A stretch of 64,000 bases of DNA from Tetragnatha versicolor (taxonomy: Eukaryota; Arthropoda; Arachnida; Araneae; Tetragnathidae): positions 53,391,945-53,455,944 of the forward strand of contig JANDEH010000006.1 of the NCBI GenBank assembly GCA_024610705.1, in the 5' to 3' direction. Below, piece after piece: positions 13,848 to 25,817 of this stretch (its first letter is position 1; each line of letters begins with the position of its first letter). The position numbers were made by a program, and so were the translations under genes. A model generated the notes under the pieces. The model was given only the letters and a program-made list of their open reading frames with translations, searched no databases and was not told the DNA's origin.

Positions 13848-14205
13848 TAGCTTTTGCAGAAAATGTTAACGAATAAATTTTAGCAAACTCAATGACTAGG
13901 TACTAGGGTATAGTTTTTAAAGATTTATACCAAAACACTGATTAGATTCCGTTGTAAGTTTCAGTATTTAAGTACACATTAGTTAGAATTTATGTATATT
14001 TTAATTTTATTAATCAAATTTAAGTCTTAAGTTGGACTATCAGATATCGCATTAAAAACTAAGGTAATTAATTATGTTTATTTTGAACTGAAAATATTTT
14101 ACACTAGCTGTTATACCCGGCCTTGCACGGGTGGGGTGAATAAATTAATTTTTTAAATATTTCTTAAAATACATTTATAATTTTGTAAATTAACAATATT
14201 ACAAA

Positions 14206-14480
14206 TCATCCCGGTATCCCAGGCGCCTCTTTCCTATCCCAGTGTGTTCCCGGTAATCTTATCCCGGTGGTCACGGTAATTTTTCTAATCCCGGCGTTCC
14301 CGGTAATTTTCCTATCTCAGTGTTTACGGTAATTTTTATATTCCGGTATTCTGGGTGTCTTTATGGTACATTTCCTATCCCAGTGTTCTCGGTAATTTTT
14401 CCATCCCGATGTTCTCGCTAATTTTCCAATCCCGGTGTTCTTGTCACTTTTTACAATCCCGATGTTCCTGATAATGTTTA
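14206..14480 (+). repeat. Minisatellite array, left arm
   Basis: About ten degenerate units of 26-30 bp built on 'cccggtgttcccggtaattt' plus 'cctat'. The units differ by point changes and small indels. The array lies in the left arm of the compound element and is inverted relative to the array at 16060-16475. Confidence 0.8.
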
Positions 14481-15511
14481 ATATCTTGGTGCCTTTATAA
14501 AATAACCAATTTGTAACCATAGTAAAAAGTCTCGTAAATTAGTAAGTCTAGTGAACAAATTAACAAATTTAAAACCAGTGTTTAAAACTAAACTAAAAGA
14601 TCTAGTAAATGAAAAAGTCTAGTGATCTGTCTCATTTGAAACAATGTTTTATTTTTAACTCGTTGTATGACTGGTAAAACAGGTTTTCAAACACGGAAAA
14701 ATAAGTGAAAAAAAGCAGGAAAAACGGGGAAAAAAGAATGAAGGACTGATTTTATCTTTATAAATTATAGCCCATGTCCTATTCTGATGTATCAGCTACA
14801 TTATGGTAGAATTTCATTAAAATCCATTCAGTAGTTTTTGCGTGAAAGAGTAACAAACATCCAGACAAACATTCACAATTATAATAGTAGTAGGATTTAT
14901 GCATACAATAAAAAATACCCTGATTATATGGATTAAATTTGTATTTAACCTTCATTTTAAAGTGGACACGGAAGACGGAAGTATAATCTCCATACTTTTG
15001 TTGCCTGCTCAATGATTCTAAACCTTAAAACATTTCTCCAAAAATATAACCGTTTGCAATGCCCCGGTGAACCTATTTTCTATATATATGTGCAAATATT
15101 TCCAAGAAAATTTCTATTTGGCTGAGATAGAACTTTAATACCCTTCAGTGCGTCCAACCAAATGCTAGAACATTTCGCAATTCAAAACTCGAATTCAAAA
15201 TTAAGGTTCATGCAAACTAGTATATCTACCATGCATAAACTACTTGAAACTATTTTATCGATTGGATAAATCTAGAAAACATAAAATGTTCGTTTTGTAA
15301 TACGATTAAATATTGAGAAATTTAGCATTTTATAAACTCATGAAGGTAATTCTAAATGTTTGTGTAAATGTATGTACCTATTAGAAACTTTGGTTAAGGA
15401 AAATATTGTTTATTTCCATGTATGATTTCTCCATGGAACTTAATAAACAAAAATTAAACTTTTTGATGGGTTTTAGATTTTATTTGAAATCATCTAATAT
15501 AATAAAATTGA

Positions 15512-15538
15512 ATGTGTATGTGTGTGTGTGTGTGTGTC
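15512..15538 (+). repeat. (TG)n microsatellite
   Basis: Run of TG dinucleotides with one interruption, inside the spacer of the compound element. Confidence 0.9.
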
Positions 15539-16059
15539 TTCTATACAAATCCACAGTTTTCTTCCGATCTGCACCAAACTTGGTATACCTACGTAAAACA
15601 AACCCAGAAAAAACATAGGCTATGTTTCAAAGTTCTAGAACGACCCCTTGACCCTCTGTTAACCGAATTTATAGCCGAAAACGCTTATTTCTCCATTTCT
15701 CTACCAGAGCAGATCTGCTCGACTCACTATTGTTAAGGAGATGAAAACCTTCAAAAATTAAATATTTTAACAGGAAAAACTCGATAATTGTCCATTTAAA
15801 AACTATATCAGATGTAAAAACACCAAATTAAATTCAAATAATTAATTTTGAAACGTTAGTTTCACCTATTTTAAGATATTTTCCTTTAAAAATTAAATAT
15901 TTATGAAAAAGTGTAAATTTTTTTTCATGGAAAACGACTTAAAAATAAAACATTGTTTCAAATGAAGCGGTTCACTAGACTTTTCAATTTACTAGATCTT
16001 TTATTTTTGTTTCAAATTTGTTATTTTAGTTCACTAGACTCATTAATTTACTAGGAAAC

Positions 16060-16475
16060 ATTGCCGAGAACACCGTGAAAAGAAAAATTACCTGGAACAT
16101 CGGGATAGGAAAAAATACCAGGATTACCGGGACATAAAAATAACCTCCAACATCGGGATAGGAAAATTTTCGGGAACATCGGGATAGGAAAATTACCCGG
16201 AAAACCGGGAAAAAGGAAAATTACCGGGAACACTGGGGAAGTGGAAAAATATCGGGATCATCGGGATAGAGAAAAAATAACCGGAAACACCGGGATAGAG
16301 AAAAATTACCGGGAACACCGGGAAAGGGTAAAAATATCTGGAACACCGGGATAGAAAAGATTTCCGGGAACCCCAGGATAGGAAAAATGACCGAGAACAT
16401 CGGGATAGGATTAATTACCGGGAAAACCGGGATTTGAAAACTACTGGGAACACCGGGATAGGAAAGAGGTGCCTG
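16060..16475 (-). repeat. Minisatellite array, right arm
   Basis: About fifteen degenerate units with the core 'accgggaacaccgggatag', the reverse complement of the left-arm array unit. It has more units than the left array, so the arrays expanded independently after the inversion formed. Confidence 0.8.
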
Positions 16476-16958
16476 GGATACCAGGTTGATATGTAATATA
16501 TTGCTTCTTTACAAATTTATAAATGTATTTTAAGAAAACTTAAAAAAATAAACTTATACACTCCACCCGTGCAAGGCCGGGCATACCAGCTAGTATCCAT
16601 ATATAAATAATCAGTAAAGTTAATATTATTTCCCAATGTAATAACCCAAAGTTCGTAAAAGACAGCTAAAACACTCTAAAAATTAAATCAATACCTTGGA
16701 ATCCATATTAACTATAAGTGAAATTAACGTGTTTTACTCTCAAAATAAGAATTTGCATTATAATAGAGTAATAAAAATAATGCTGTTTTTAATAATGCTG
16801 TGTCCCCTTGGTGACAAATGTGTTACCTTATTTTTTTGTACTTATGTTGTGTGATAATAAAGCTTATGTTATGTTTATACAAATTAATAACCTAGATTAC
16901 CTACATATCAATATGTAATTTATTTAATTTAATTAAATATTACAATTTTATTATTACA

Positions 16959-17030
16959 CTAGGGAGCTACCGCCCCCTGCTCGCTATCGCTCGCCAACCC
17001 CCGTTAACTGCTGACGCTGATACTTAAGGA
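16959..17030 (-). repeat. Hairpin-rich repeat terminus, copy 1
   Basis: Read on the minus strand it contains 'gcgtcagcagtta', 'gggggttggcgagc', 'gatagcgagcaggggg' and ends in CCCTAG followed by T. The same arrangement occurs on the plus strand at 25818-25950. The CTAG end next to T, preceded by a hairpin, is compatible with a Helitron 3' end. The matching 5' end was not found and other repeat classes are possible. Confidence 0.5.
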
Positions 17031-17221
17031 TCTCTTTGCCATCCTCACAAAACACAGCTCACAGCACTTACTCATTTTATAAAACATTCTTAAAACAGGG
17101 GAACTACTTCTCTGGGGTATTCTTTCAAAAAAGGGGAATATTCATTCAGCGGCGAAATTTTAACAGTTCCCTTATGGCAATATGAATTGGCGGATCGCCA
17201 TTTAATTCCAAGAAAATTAGT

Positions 17222-17368
17222 AACAAAGCAGTGTAAACTTTCTTTTACCATTTCCCCAAGGTAATGTTTTTCTCACACAGATCCATTCAGAAGCACTGAA
17301 ACATCTCCGGAATAAATTTTACTTTCTTAAAATTTGTAATGATTTTCATTGATTATCTGTGAAAAATG
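17222..17368 (+). repeat. 147-bp direct repeat, copy 1
   Basis: Repeated at 17668-17814 with one base change (gattatctg versus gattgtctg). The 299 bp between the copies include a GC-rich palindrome near 17400-17440 ('ggcgccaagttggcgcc'). The copies have no recognisable coding content. Confidence 0.85.
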
Positions 17369-17667
17369 GGCACAGCTTTAGAATAAGTCCGCTTTTGGCG
17401 ACCGTTTTCAGCCGGCGCCAAGTTGGCGCCAGCTGAAAACCCGGCCGCCATGTTTACCCAGGCTCAAAGCTCAACTAAAATACTAAATACACTTAGGATT
17501 TTTACGAAGCATATAAAGAACACGCAAAAGTGCGATTTAAATAAAATAGTATTATTATAGTAATATTATCAAATAGTAATATATAATATTAATAAATTGA
17601 ACATTAGGTACATACGTATTAAGTCGTTGACTATGCCGCTAAATTTAAAAACAAAAAAACATCGCCG

Positions 17668-17814
17668 AACAAAGCAGTGTAAACTTTCTTTTACCATTTC
17701 CCCAAGGTAATGTTTTTCTCACACAGATCCATTCAGAAGCACTGAAACATCTCCGGAATAAATTTTACTTTCTTAAAATTTGTAATGATTTTCATTGATT
17801 GTCTGTGAAAAATG
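17668..17814 (+). repeat. 147-bp direct repeat, copy 2
   Basis: Near-identical to 17222-17368, offset by 446 bp. This could be a tandem duplication of a 446-bp unit whose second half was lost or diverged, or direct repeats left by an insertion. Confidence 0.85.
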
Positions 17815-18127
17815 TAGTAATTATCGTAAACATCACGAAAATTTAGAATTTTGCTTCATGAGAACAAATAAACATCGAAATTGTGTCAGTTTCATAGCAA
17901 TGACACGAATGTGCTGACTTTCGATTTTTATCTTTATTTCTAAAACATTCCCCCGCCATATCTAGTTTTGCGTTTTGGCATTATAAAAAAAGTTACCTTT
18001 TACTACCTTAAATAATATAACTTGCAAAAGGATATAAAAATAATTATTATTGTAATAAATAAATGCAAAAGTTCAAAATTTCTGAAAGCGAGTTTATATT
18101 TTATTGTAAATATAGTAAGGCACTGTA

Positions 18128-18272
18128 TATTTGCACGGCCATTTTTCAACTAAACTCTACTCTAACTTCCACGGCTAGGCGTACCATTGGTTCCATCACT
18201 AAGCGCCGAGACTGCTACGTCATCAGGAGACCTACAGCCCATGCGCCACTGGCCGTTTTGGCCGTCCAAATA
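18128..18272. mobile_element. Small TA-flanked MITE
   Basis: The left end TATTTGCACGGCCA is inverted at the right as TGGCCGTCCAAATA, with one mismatch, and TA lies on both sides. At about 145 bp it is entirely non-coding. Confidence 0.55.
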
Positions 18273-18786
18273 TACACTTCGATATAGTAATGATTAGGTT
18301 GCCACAACGACAAAGATAAATATATAAATATGAATTAGTTATTTAAAAATAAAAGATAAATTAATTATACATTAGTTTTAAATATAATTAAAATCGTTTG
18401 AACAGCAAAAATATAAATATTGTTAAAAAGAATCCAATATATATTTTTTAAATTAGTGAGATAAATAGAAAGATGATTATTTAATGTATTTGAATGTTAA
18501 AAAACCAGTAAAATATATTTTCAATTGTTTTAAAATTCATAGTTTCTTGCTTTGTAACTGCGACCTTATCCGAAATCTAAAAAAATGGAAATATTTTAAA
18601 ATTAAGAATTTTTTTGAAAAATCGAAGGGCTTACTCGGAAATCCGGAAAGAATTCGGACATTTTGATACCATATATGTGTCATTTAGTTCAGTAATTAAA
18701 AAGCCTTTCTCTGGAAACCGTTCACCAAAAACTTTTTTTTAGAATAGAGAGATTACATATTATTATAGTATTACAAATTTATGTAA

Positions 18787-18900
18787 TACTAGCTGATATA
18801 CCCGCCGTTTCTCGTGGAAAAAGGATTATCAATCTGAGTCTTTTAATAAAAATAATTATTTTCTTTACTATTCCTTTACCAGAGCGTCACTTAAGGGCAA
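18787..18900 (+). repeat. Terminus of the ACTAGCTG repeat family
   Basis: The sequence 'actagctgatatacccgcc' matches the end type of the compound element at 14103. The passage 'tttaccagagcgtc' resembles 'tctaccagagcag' at 15695-15712. The far end of this copy was not located. Confidence 0.45.
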
Positions 18901-21059
18901 TAGGGTCAACTGTCTTCCCGCTAAGATTCTTCTTTGATGCTATACTTCCTTAAGATAGAAAGAAAACTCTAAAAACACCACCTGTTTAGAATTAATGTGT
19001 GAAATTCTGATTTTGTGAGTTAGAGGGAGATAAAAGATAGAGGAAGACCATCTTAACCTCCTTATTTTAAGGTGTTATATCTTAATTATCTTCAATATCC
19101 TTTCTTCACTCCATCAGTTTCTCCAATTCGTAATGCTTAGTTGTGTTCAATTCTTCCACCTTCTCTTCAAAATAAAGGTAAAGGTCTATTATTGAAGAGC
19201 GATTTCTATTTAGTATTTATTTCCCCCTCTTCATCCCGCTGTTTTCATAAAATTCAAAGCAAATAAAAAATAAATACTTTCCTAAGATGTAAAACAAAAA
19301 CAAAGTTTTAATACCCATTTTTTAAATTGATATTTCAAAAAAGATCAGGGGGAGACCCCCTGAACCCCCCTTTGTCGATTTATTACCCAACTCATTGACT
19401 AAAAGAAATCGCCTTTAAACATGAAATAAAAGTTAACGTCATTTGAATTAGCATCAACTATCTAAAATGCTATTGTGATGAAATATTGTTATTTAATTTT
19501 TTTATTGAATGAAAAAAACAGTAAAATTTTTCGGTTAAATATTTTTTGATTATCGTAAAAATTTATTTTCTATATCAGATTTTTTTTAAATCCACCCGTT
19601 ATAAAATATTTTTAAGTAAATATTTCTAACAATATAGGTTTTGCGTCTCCTGGAAGGAGCAGTAACAGTTATCAATTTAACATTGAAGCCACGCATAAGA
19701 ATTTAGAAAAGGTCCAAAAAAGACTGCTTGGAATGCTTTGATTTTAAAAATTCTTTTTTGAAAACCTTCTCGATTGTTAGAGGAACAACATGCTAAAATT
19801 TCATACCAATCGCATTAATAATGTGGGTGCTAGAATGCTAAAGCTAAAAACGGGGGTAAATATTCAAACCCCATTGCACCCCCTCCAGAATGGAATATCG
19901 AAAAATCAAGAAATTACTTTCTTTAAAATATTCTTGAGAAGATATTACCGACAGGTCGTTTCGAAATATGAAATTATTAGTATGTTTTTCTTCGAAAATG
20001 TAAAATCTTGTTTATGCACAGCAAAAACGGGTTTTTGAAATTTTTAGACCCCTTAAAATTCGAATATCAAAAGTTGAATGCCTTTCTAGATATTGTGACT
20101 AGGTACCTTCCTGCGAAATTACAAAGACCTGGGGTCATTTGGGACGGTGCTAGACTAAAAAACGTAGAAAACACTCCAAGCACCCCTGTGGGTCAGAAAA
20201 AAATATTTTCGAAAAATCCCTTCTAAGTGCGCGTATACACCGTAAGGTCTACCACCACACAAAGTTTCGAGTCTTTAGCCCTGGTAGATTTTGCTGTGCG
20301 TTGATAGGTGAACCGATGAATGAATGGTAAAGCTCTTTTATTATTATAGATCTGTTAAAACAAACAATAATGGAAAGGAAAAGTATACTAAAGCTTATAT
20401 TTCATCGGGTGCAATAATACTGTATTATTTTACTTTCCACCATGTGAGTGTTGTAAGGTCGTAAACAAAAAGCTTAGGTAAAGTAGTCAATAATGTTATT
20501 CTTGCAAGAAGCGTGTTCCATTCCATAAGTTTAAAGTAATACAAAATAGTTACATCCTTAGGGATCTAAAAAAACGTTCACAAACGAGTATAGAGAAAAC
20601 CTTCATTATACCGCCATAGGAGTTAAAAACCATACTAACAAATGTAGAAGCCTCATTTAAAGAGATTTTTCTGCATGAAACGTTTGGCTTTCCACCTTTT
20701 GTCAAAAATGCAGGACTACAAAAAAAACCCAAATGTCACAAAAAATAACCTCCACCCACACAAGCAATGCAACTCAACACAACTTTTTTCCACCTTCATT
20801 TACCTTTCAGCACCACTTCCTGTTTCGAACAAAAAAAAAACACAAGCACACCCCTCTTCCGAGACTGCCAACAACAACAATCCCCTTCACTTCGTAACCG
20901 AATACACCCCTAGAAAAAAACAGTTATAATTCCACTCCCACCAACACCATCTCCTATATATAAAAAAGAATAGACTACCCCCACAAAACAAAAAGCCCCC
21001 ATTCCCCGAGAAAAAAAACAACCTTAATAAAAGCAGGCCGTTACTTCTTCTCCCCTACA
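18901..21059. other. AT-rich DNA with decayed repeat blocks
   Basis: Blocks such as 'cagggggagaccccctgaac' (around 19345-19365) and 'ccccattgcaccccctcc' (19870-19890) look like pieces of decayed non-autonomous transposons. No terminal repeats could be paired. Short frames here are not convincing genes. Confidence 0.35.
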
Positions 21060-21420
21060 CAAAGCAAGTCGTTATAGTCGAGAAAGTCATCTCTTTAACA
21101 GAGTTGCCTCTCTCTGGTGGTGGCTAGAGAGAAAAAATCTCCTTCATCGTGATTACAACTGCTCTCGTCACGCGTGGATCATAAATCTCGCGATCCACAA
21201 TTCCCCTCAGAGGCACAATTCCCCGCGAAACGGCGAGGGTGTTGGATATTAAGTTGGGATCGTGAATCACGGGAGATCGATGATTCGCGAAGAGTCCCGA
21301 AGTCCCAATCGGGTTCGATCGGAGAGTCCGGTGTATGGAAGTCGAGGGCATTGATTGGCTTTGAAATGGGACCCTCGACGCTAACTTGGGGGGTGACTTG
21401 AGATTAAATGACTTGAGTCA
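21060..21420. other. GC-richer island, no gene
   Basis: Composition is clearly less AT-rich than the neighbourhood. Sense and antisense frames of 75 codons overlap fully here, which argues against either being real. It contains many CG dinucleotides and GATC/ATCG words. It could be a conserved regulatory block, judged on composition alone. Confidence 0.25.
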
Positions 21421-21876
21421 AATGGAGGTATTTTCGGGTAGGATCATGTTCCTTGATATCTTAAATTTTAAAGATGGTGTTTCTTGAAGAGGTTAAGGAT
21501 AGACTTTGATAGGTCATAATTTCCAATGAAAGTTATGGAAAAATATTGAGAAATATCAATTTTGAGATGTTGATATTAGAGAGAGGTGGATTAGAGGTCT
21601 GAAGAGTCAAATGCCATTATGGATGGATGAAGATGTAAGGGTATTCAAATCTGTCAAATAATTTTTGAAAGATAGTTATTTTATATAAGATGGAACACAT
21701 TTAAAGTTTAAGTAAAGATAATATTAAGGTTCATTAATCTGAGTTTAGGATAATTCCTATAGCTTTTTTAAAATTGAAAAATAAGAATGAAAAAAACTTT
21801 TAGTAGTAAGACATGAATTCCCCGTTGTGGGAATATAAAAAACATATTGTTATTAACAAAATATCAGTGAAATCAC

Positions 21877-22130
21877 AATTGAATCGTCAGTTTGAAGAAG
21901 GGAATAAGTCCAAAAAATGACAAATTGACTTTTTGTGCTCAAAACAATCTCCAAGCTTTGCCCTACACATGGGTGAAAAGAGGGGGAAAATAACTAACCC
22001 CTATAGGGAGATATCGCCCCTTGAAGTTGTGAAATCGATATCCATACATTGAAAATCCCATTACTTGTTTTTCGATTTTCTCAAAACTTGATTTTGGACT
22101 TATTCCCTTCTTCAAACTGACGATTCAATT
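21877..22130. mobile_element. TIR MITE, 254 bp
   Basis: A 39-bp terminal inverted repeat starts AATTGAATCGTCAG on the left and ends CTGACGATTCAATT on the right. It runs inward through 'gaagaagggaataagtcc' with no mismatch seen. The interior is non-coding and includes 'acccctatagggagatatcg'. The target duplication is unclear because the outermost bases are palindromic. Confidence 0.8.
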
Positions 22131-22479
22131 ATTCGTAACACAAATCATTGAAAATTCTAGAAATATTATACATCTTATACGATTTAGTAATTACTGACAA
22201 TAAATAAAACATGCAGTTTATTTAATTACAGACTATCATTGGGAAAAATACGAGTAAGCAATGTATAGCAAGTATTAAAATATCTCTAAATAGTTATTAC
22301 GAATTGAAACACGCAAGTTAAAACTAAACACAATAGGTTCAAAAAGAAAAAAAAATCCACTTAAAAAGTTTACTTACTACTCTTAACCCTCCAGAAAACA
22401 AAGCAAAATATTTCCTTAACCGTTCAACAAGATCTTAATGACACGGAAAACAAGGGATGTTTTTGCTTTAACAACCCAA

Positions 22480-22720
22480 ACCCAAATGAAACCCATTCCC
22501 TCTCAAGTAATCCGAACGTAATAGGTGGCCTTAAAACGAGAAAAGCAAATCGTTGCTCTCATGCAACAGATGCCACCATTAAACCTCGTGTCATCGTGAT
22601 TTATGATGAATTTGAACGGAGTTAATATGTGGTTCACAATCCGATGATTCCTCCGCTTTTGGCGCTGGACGTCTTCATCGTGCCGCCGAACAAGAAACGT
22701 GATGAGCGATTTTCCATGAA
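22480..22720. other. GC-richer island, no gene
   Basis: Contains 'ctcgtgtcatcgtgattt', 'gcgctggacgtcttcatcg' and 'gccgccgaacaag'. No frame or splice structure is visible. A candidate conserved non-coding block by composition only. Confidence 0.25.
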
Positions 22721-23262
22721 TTAATATATGTGAATGGTTACTAATAGTTCTTTTGATTAATGTTGTTTTATGGGATGTAACGAAACAACGTTTAAATGTT
22801 GAGTCCGGTCACGGATAGCATGAGAGTAAATAGTGAGGACTCACAAGAAGGGTGAATGTGGAGAACATGTCCACGAAGAAGTGTTTACTATTCAACGACC
22901 TTTTGAGAAATTGCAGTTAAATTCAATTTTAGTTTATCGTGAGAGAGGGTTTTGGTAATTGTGGGTCACGATTTTTTCTGGAAAGCAGGAAATCCCTCAA
23001 AATCATCTGGTTGTTTTGTGAAAAAAAAAGTTCAAACGTAGTTAGAACATCAAAAACATGCAAGAAGTATGGATCTCAAGGATTTCAAAACTTTAAGAAG
23101 AAAGACACATAGTTTTTATTGCAATAGATAAAACAATCACCGATATTTCAAAAGTTATACTTAAGAGGAACGCGGTAAGACTGAATGCAGTGAGTTATTC
23201 CTGCCTTTTCTAATAGGCTTTACTTTAGTTATGCGGTATACCAAATATTACTATATAAGCTA

Positions 23263-23656
23263 TACAGGGTGTCCCAAAACGACCGCATCAACTCTGCACA
23301 GCTAGATTCCTCGTTGGGAGTACATAAAAACTGCCCAAAGAAGCGTTCCTGTACGATCCATAGTTTACGAGAAAAATACGAAAAACAAAGTATGGCGTCA
23401 CTGCCAGTGCAAGAAAAAACACTTTATTGAACATATCAACATCAATATTATGCACAATTTAAAGCAGTTGTTCAAAGTGTCCGCCGTAAGCCCGTAAGGG
23501 ACCATCTCAAGGAACTGGTGTATCAAGACCTAATGGCAATACAAATGGACTTAGTTGCTTGTCTGCATGCTGCTTGTACTTCATTAGAACCCGCGATGCT
23601 ACAACGTGTGATCCAGCCTCCATGGCGTGCTCAATCCTGTCTCGACCACTGAGCTA
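23263..23656 (-). pseudogene. Transposon tail or tRNA-derived SINE relic
   Basis: On the minus strand one frame runs from about 23652 to 23459 with a single internal stop. It ends in the residues GGHFEQLL followed by TAA; a GGHF-type C-terminus is common in insect transposases of the mariner/Tc type. Downstream come AATAAA and the terminal sequence 'gggacaccctgta', frequent at insect repeat ends. The same segment also begins with a perfect tRNA A-box-like word (TAGCTCAGTGG, minus strand, 23646-23656) and has a weak B-box-like word near 23583-23592. A SINE head fused to a transposon tail is therefore the alternative. No opposite terminal repeat was found, so it is truncated. Confidence 0.45.
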
Positions 23657-23805
23657 TATAACCAACTGGAGTGACTAGTTAGCGTGCTGAAACCGCATCA
23701 CACCGCGGAAAGGATTTCCATCTTCTTCAAACAGACCTACTAACTTCCCTAACTTAAGAACTCCCTAAACACTCTCAACTTCATTTAACATTCAGGTAAA
23801 GCATA

Positions 23806-24295
23806 CACTATAAAAAATAATCCTGTAAAAAACAGAAAATTTCTGGCAGCAAAAGTTGCCAGAAAAGTTTTGTAGGCAGAAAAATCCTGTAATCTACAGG
23901 TAAATGCTGTTTACAGAAACTTTCAGAGCTGTTTTTTTTTAATTTTAATAAAATAATAACTGGGGATAGAGCCCACGACCTACCGCATGCTAAGCACGCA
24001 CGCTACCGCTGCTTCAACGAGATTCAGTAAAATAGAAATTATCCGAAGGTGTTTCTTTCTCCACAAACTGAAACTTGTATTTGGCTCCAAAACGTGTTGG
24101 GTGTTGCCAATAGCTGTATTCGTTTTCGCTGCTGAAAGTTTCTGTTTAAGTACAGATAAGCTAAAAGACTAGAAAAAAGCTGTTTTTTACATAAAATAAA
24201 TAGAAGTGCGGTGGGAATGTTACGACAGAATATCCCTGCAAACATAAAGTCCTTTTTATTGAAACTTTCTGTTTTTCTACAGTTTTTTTACAGTG
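23806..24295. mobile_element. TA-flanked MITE carrying a tRNA-like segment
   Basis: The left end CACTATAAAAAA and the right end TTTTTTTACAGTG are inverted. TA duplications flank both sides (23804-23805, 24296-24297), placing it with Tc1/mariner-type elements. Homology between the arms continues inward for about 40 bp through 'aaacagaaa'. The interior carries small palindromes ('ctggcag...ttgccag') and a tRNA-Ala-like stretch. Confidence 0.7.
23961..24018 (-). repeat. tRNA-Ala-like fragment in the MITE
   Basis: On the minus strand 'gtagcgtgcgtgcttagcat' then 'gcggtaggtcgtgggctc' then 'tatccccag' follows a tRNA from the D arm to the T arm. The anticodon position holds AGC (plus strand 23989-23991), as in tRNA-Ala. 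The B-box region is degenerate, the 5' half is poor and no acceptor stem can be closed. This is therefore a tRNA-derived relic, not a working tRNA. Confidence 0.5.
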
Positions 24296-24569
24296 TACAT
24301 ACCGGAGAATATATTAAGTGACCATTCCAAATCTTTTCACCATCCACCTCACACAGCGTGCAGTCTCCCCGTAAACCACAAACATCCCGGGTAAAACATC
24401 GATGTACTTTTGTAGTAAAAAGTACACACATACATTAAAAATAATCACCGATACACATCCTCACCAGTTAAAGAAACGGAAGAACTTCCCTAAATCAGAA
24501 ACTCCTCTAAAAACACTTTAACTTCAACTCCATTTACCATCCACTCCACACTAACTTCAGCTCGCTAAC

Positions 24570-24850
24570 AATCCAAAAGGCTAGGAGAAGTCTCCCGGAC
24601 CATCTTTTTTGCGTGATGTTCTCCAGTAAGCCGAGGGGCGGGAGCACGGCCAATTGAAAATCGCGTGCCGTTAATTACAAATTCATTAGCCGGGCTGCTC
24701 GAGAGCTCCGGGACCTGCAATTACCGGTCCTCGGGGCCGACTTCCTGCGGCCGACCCATTGAAATGTGCGCGAGGAAATTGGATTCTTCGTGTCTTCGGA
24801 AACGAACGGCAGAGTTTTACATGCGTCGTTAAAGGGCCGTTGGTTAGGGG
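24570..24850. other. GC-richer island, no gene
   Basis: One of the most GC-rich stretches in the window ('ctcgagagctccgggacc', 'gcggccgaccc'), with homeodomain-type words ('ttaattacaaattcatta') embedded. No frame. Candidate enhancer-like conserved block; the basis is composition and word content only. Confidence 0.3.
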
Positions 24851-25817
24851 GGACAAACCATTATGGGAGGGGAGTTAATTAATTTCGAATTGCCATTTTT
24901 TTTGTTTGGAAGTGGTAAGTGAAATGGAGTGAGGTATTGTTCGAGAGGTATTGAAGTTTTATGAGGATTAATTATGCGTTGTGGGGTTCTTTTGTTCCAG
25001 TTTGGGGAGATTTGTGAGGGTTTTAATATCGACGACCGCAAGGGACAAGTCATAAATCGTTAGTTAAATACCACGAAATTTAAAGTTTTAGTCTCATAGG
25101 CATATTGTGTGAAGTTTAGATATAATCGTTTTAGTTGTTTAGTTTTAATAGTTTTTCATAAGGAAGGAATTCACTTTTTTTAATTAAAAGGAACACTTTA
25201 TATAAAAATATATGTTGCATTAATCTTATTTTTACAGGAACGCATGAAAGACCTTGGGTTTCGTTAATGAATATTGTCATTAACGTTGTCATTGAATCAT
25301 GTCAAAATTGTCCATTAAAAGGAAAAAAAATAATAATAATAAATAAAAGCTTTTTTCTTAAAATCTCAAAATTAACCATTTTTTAATAAAATCTACCAAT
25401 CAAAAAAGAAACAAACATGCCAATCTATTTATATAATTCTCTTACGAAACGCCCAGATTTCGTTGTATTTCTTTTACTCGATTGGCAACAATAATTTTGT
25501 TTACAGAATGAGTGCATTGTTTTGGATTTGATTTTTTTCAGATTTCAGTCTCTAATGATATTATTAGCTGTTCAAATATGTAAAAGAAATGTTACTATTT
25601 TATTAATTTACAATTAAATTATTTTTATATATATGTTAATAGTGCTTATATGATATATTTACTGTATTATGGTGGTTTTTCTTGGCTAATGCAACAGTAC
25701 CCATGAATTTTATAAACACTGTATACATATTTTTCATACACTGTATTTAATGTTTCCCTGCTGCATATTACTATTTATAAAACTCTATTTTCATCAATAA
25801 ATTTGCTGGTATTGAAT

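Larger units (their letters stand above)
14103..16594. mobile_element. 2.5-kb compound inverted-repeat element
   Basis: The left end reads ACTAGCTGTTATACCCGGCC and the right end is its near reverse complement. The inverted homology runs inward through a shared AT block, a CCCGGTGTTCCCGGTAAT-type minisatellite array, and a 'ctagtgaac...gatctagtaaa' block. The left arm is about 14103-14660 and the right arm about 15940-16594. 14770-14905 contains a passage ('ccattcagtagtttttgcg', 'gagtaacaaacatcc', 'agtaggat') that I know as the other end of a widespread metazoan repeat family beginning ACTAGCTG. The structure therefore looks like two copies of that family head to head. No coding frame. Confidence 0.65.

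Noticed and set aside
18200..18260. CTGATGA on the minus strand within a MITE
   Set aside because: No GAAA or stem I partner, so not a hammerhead.
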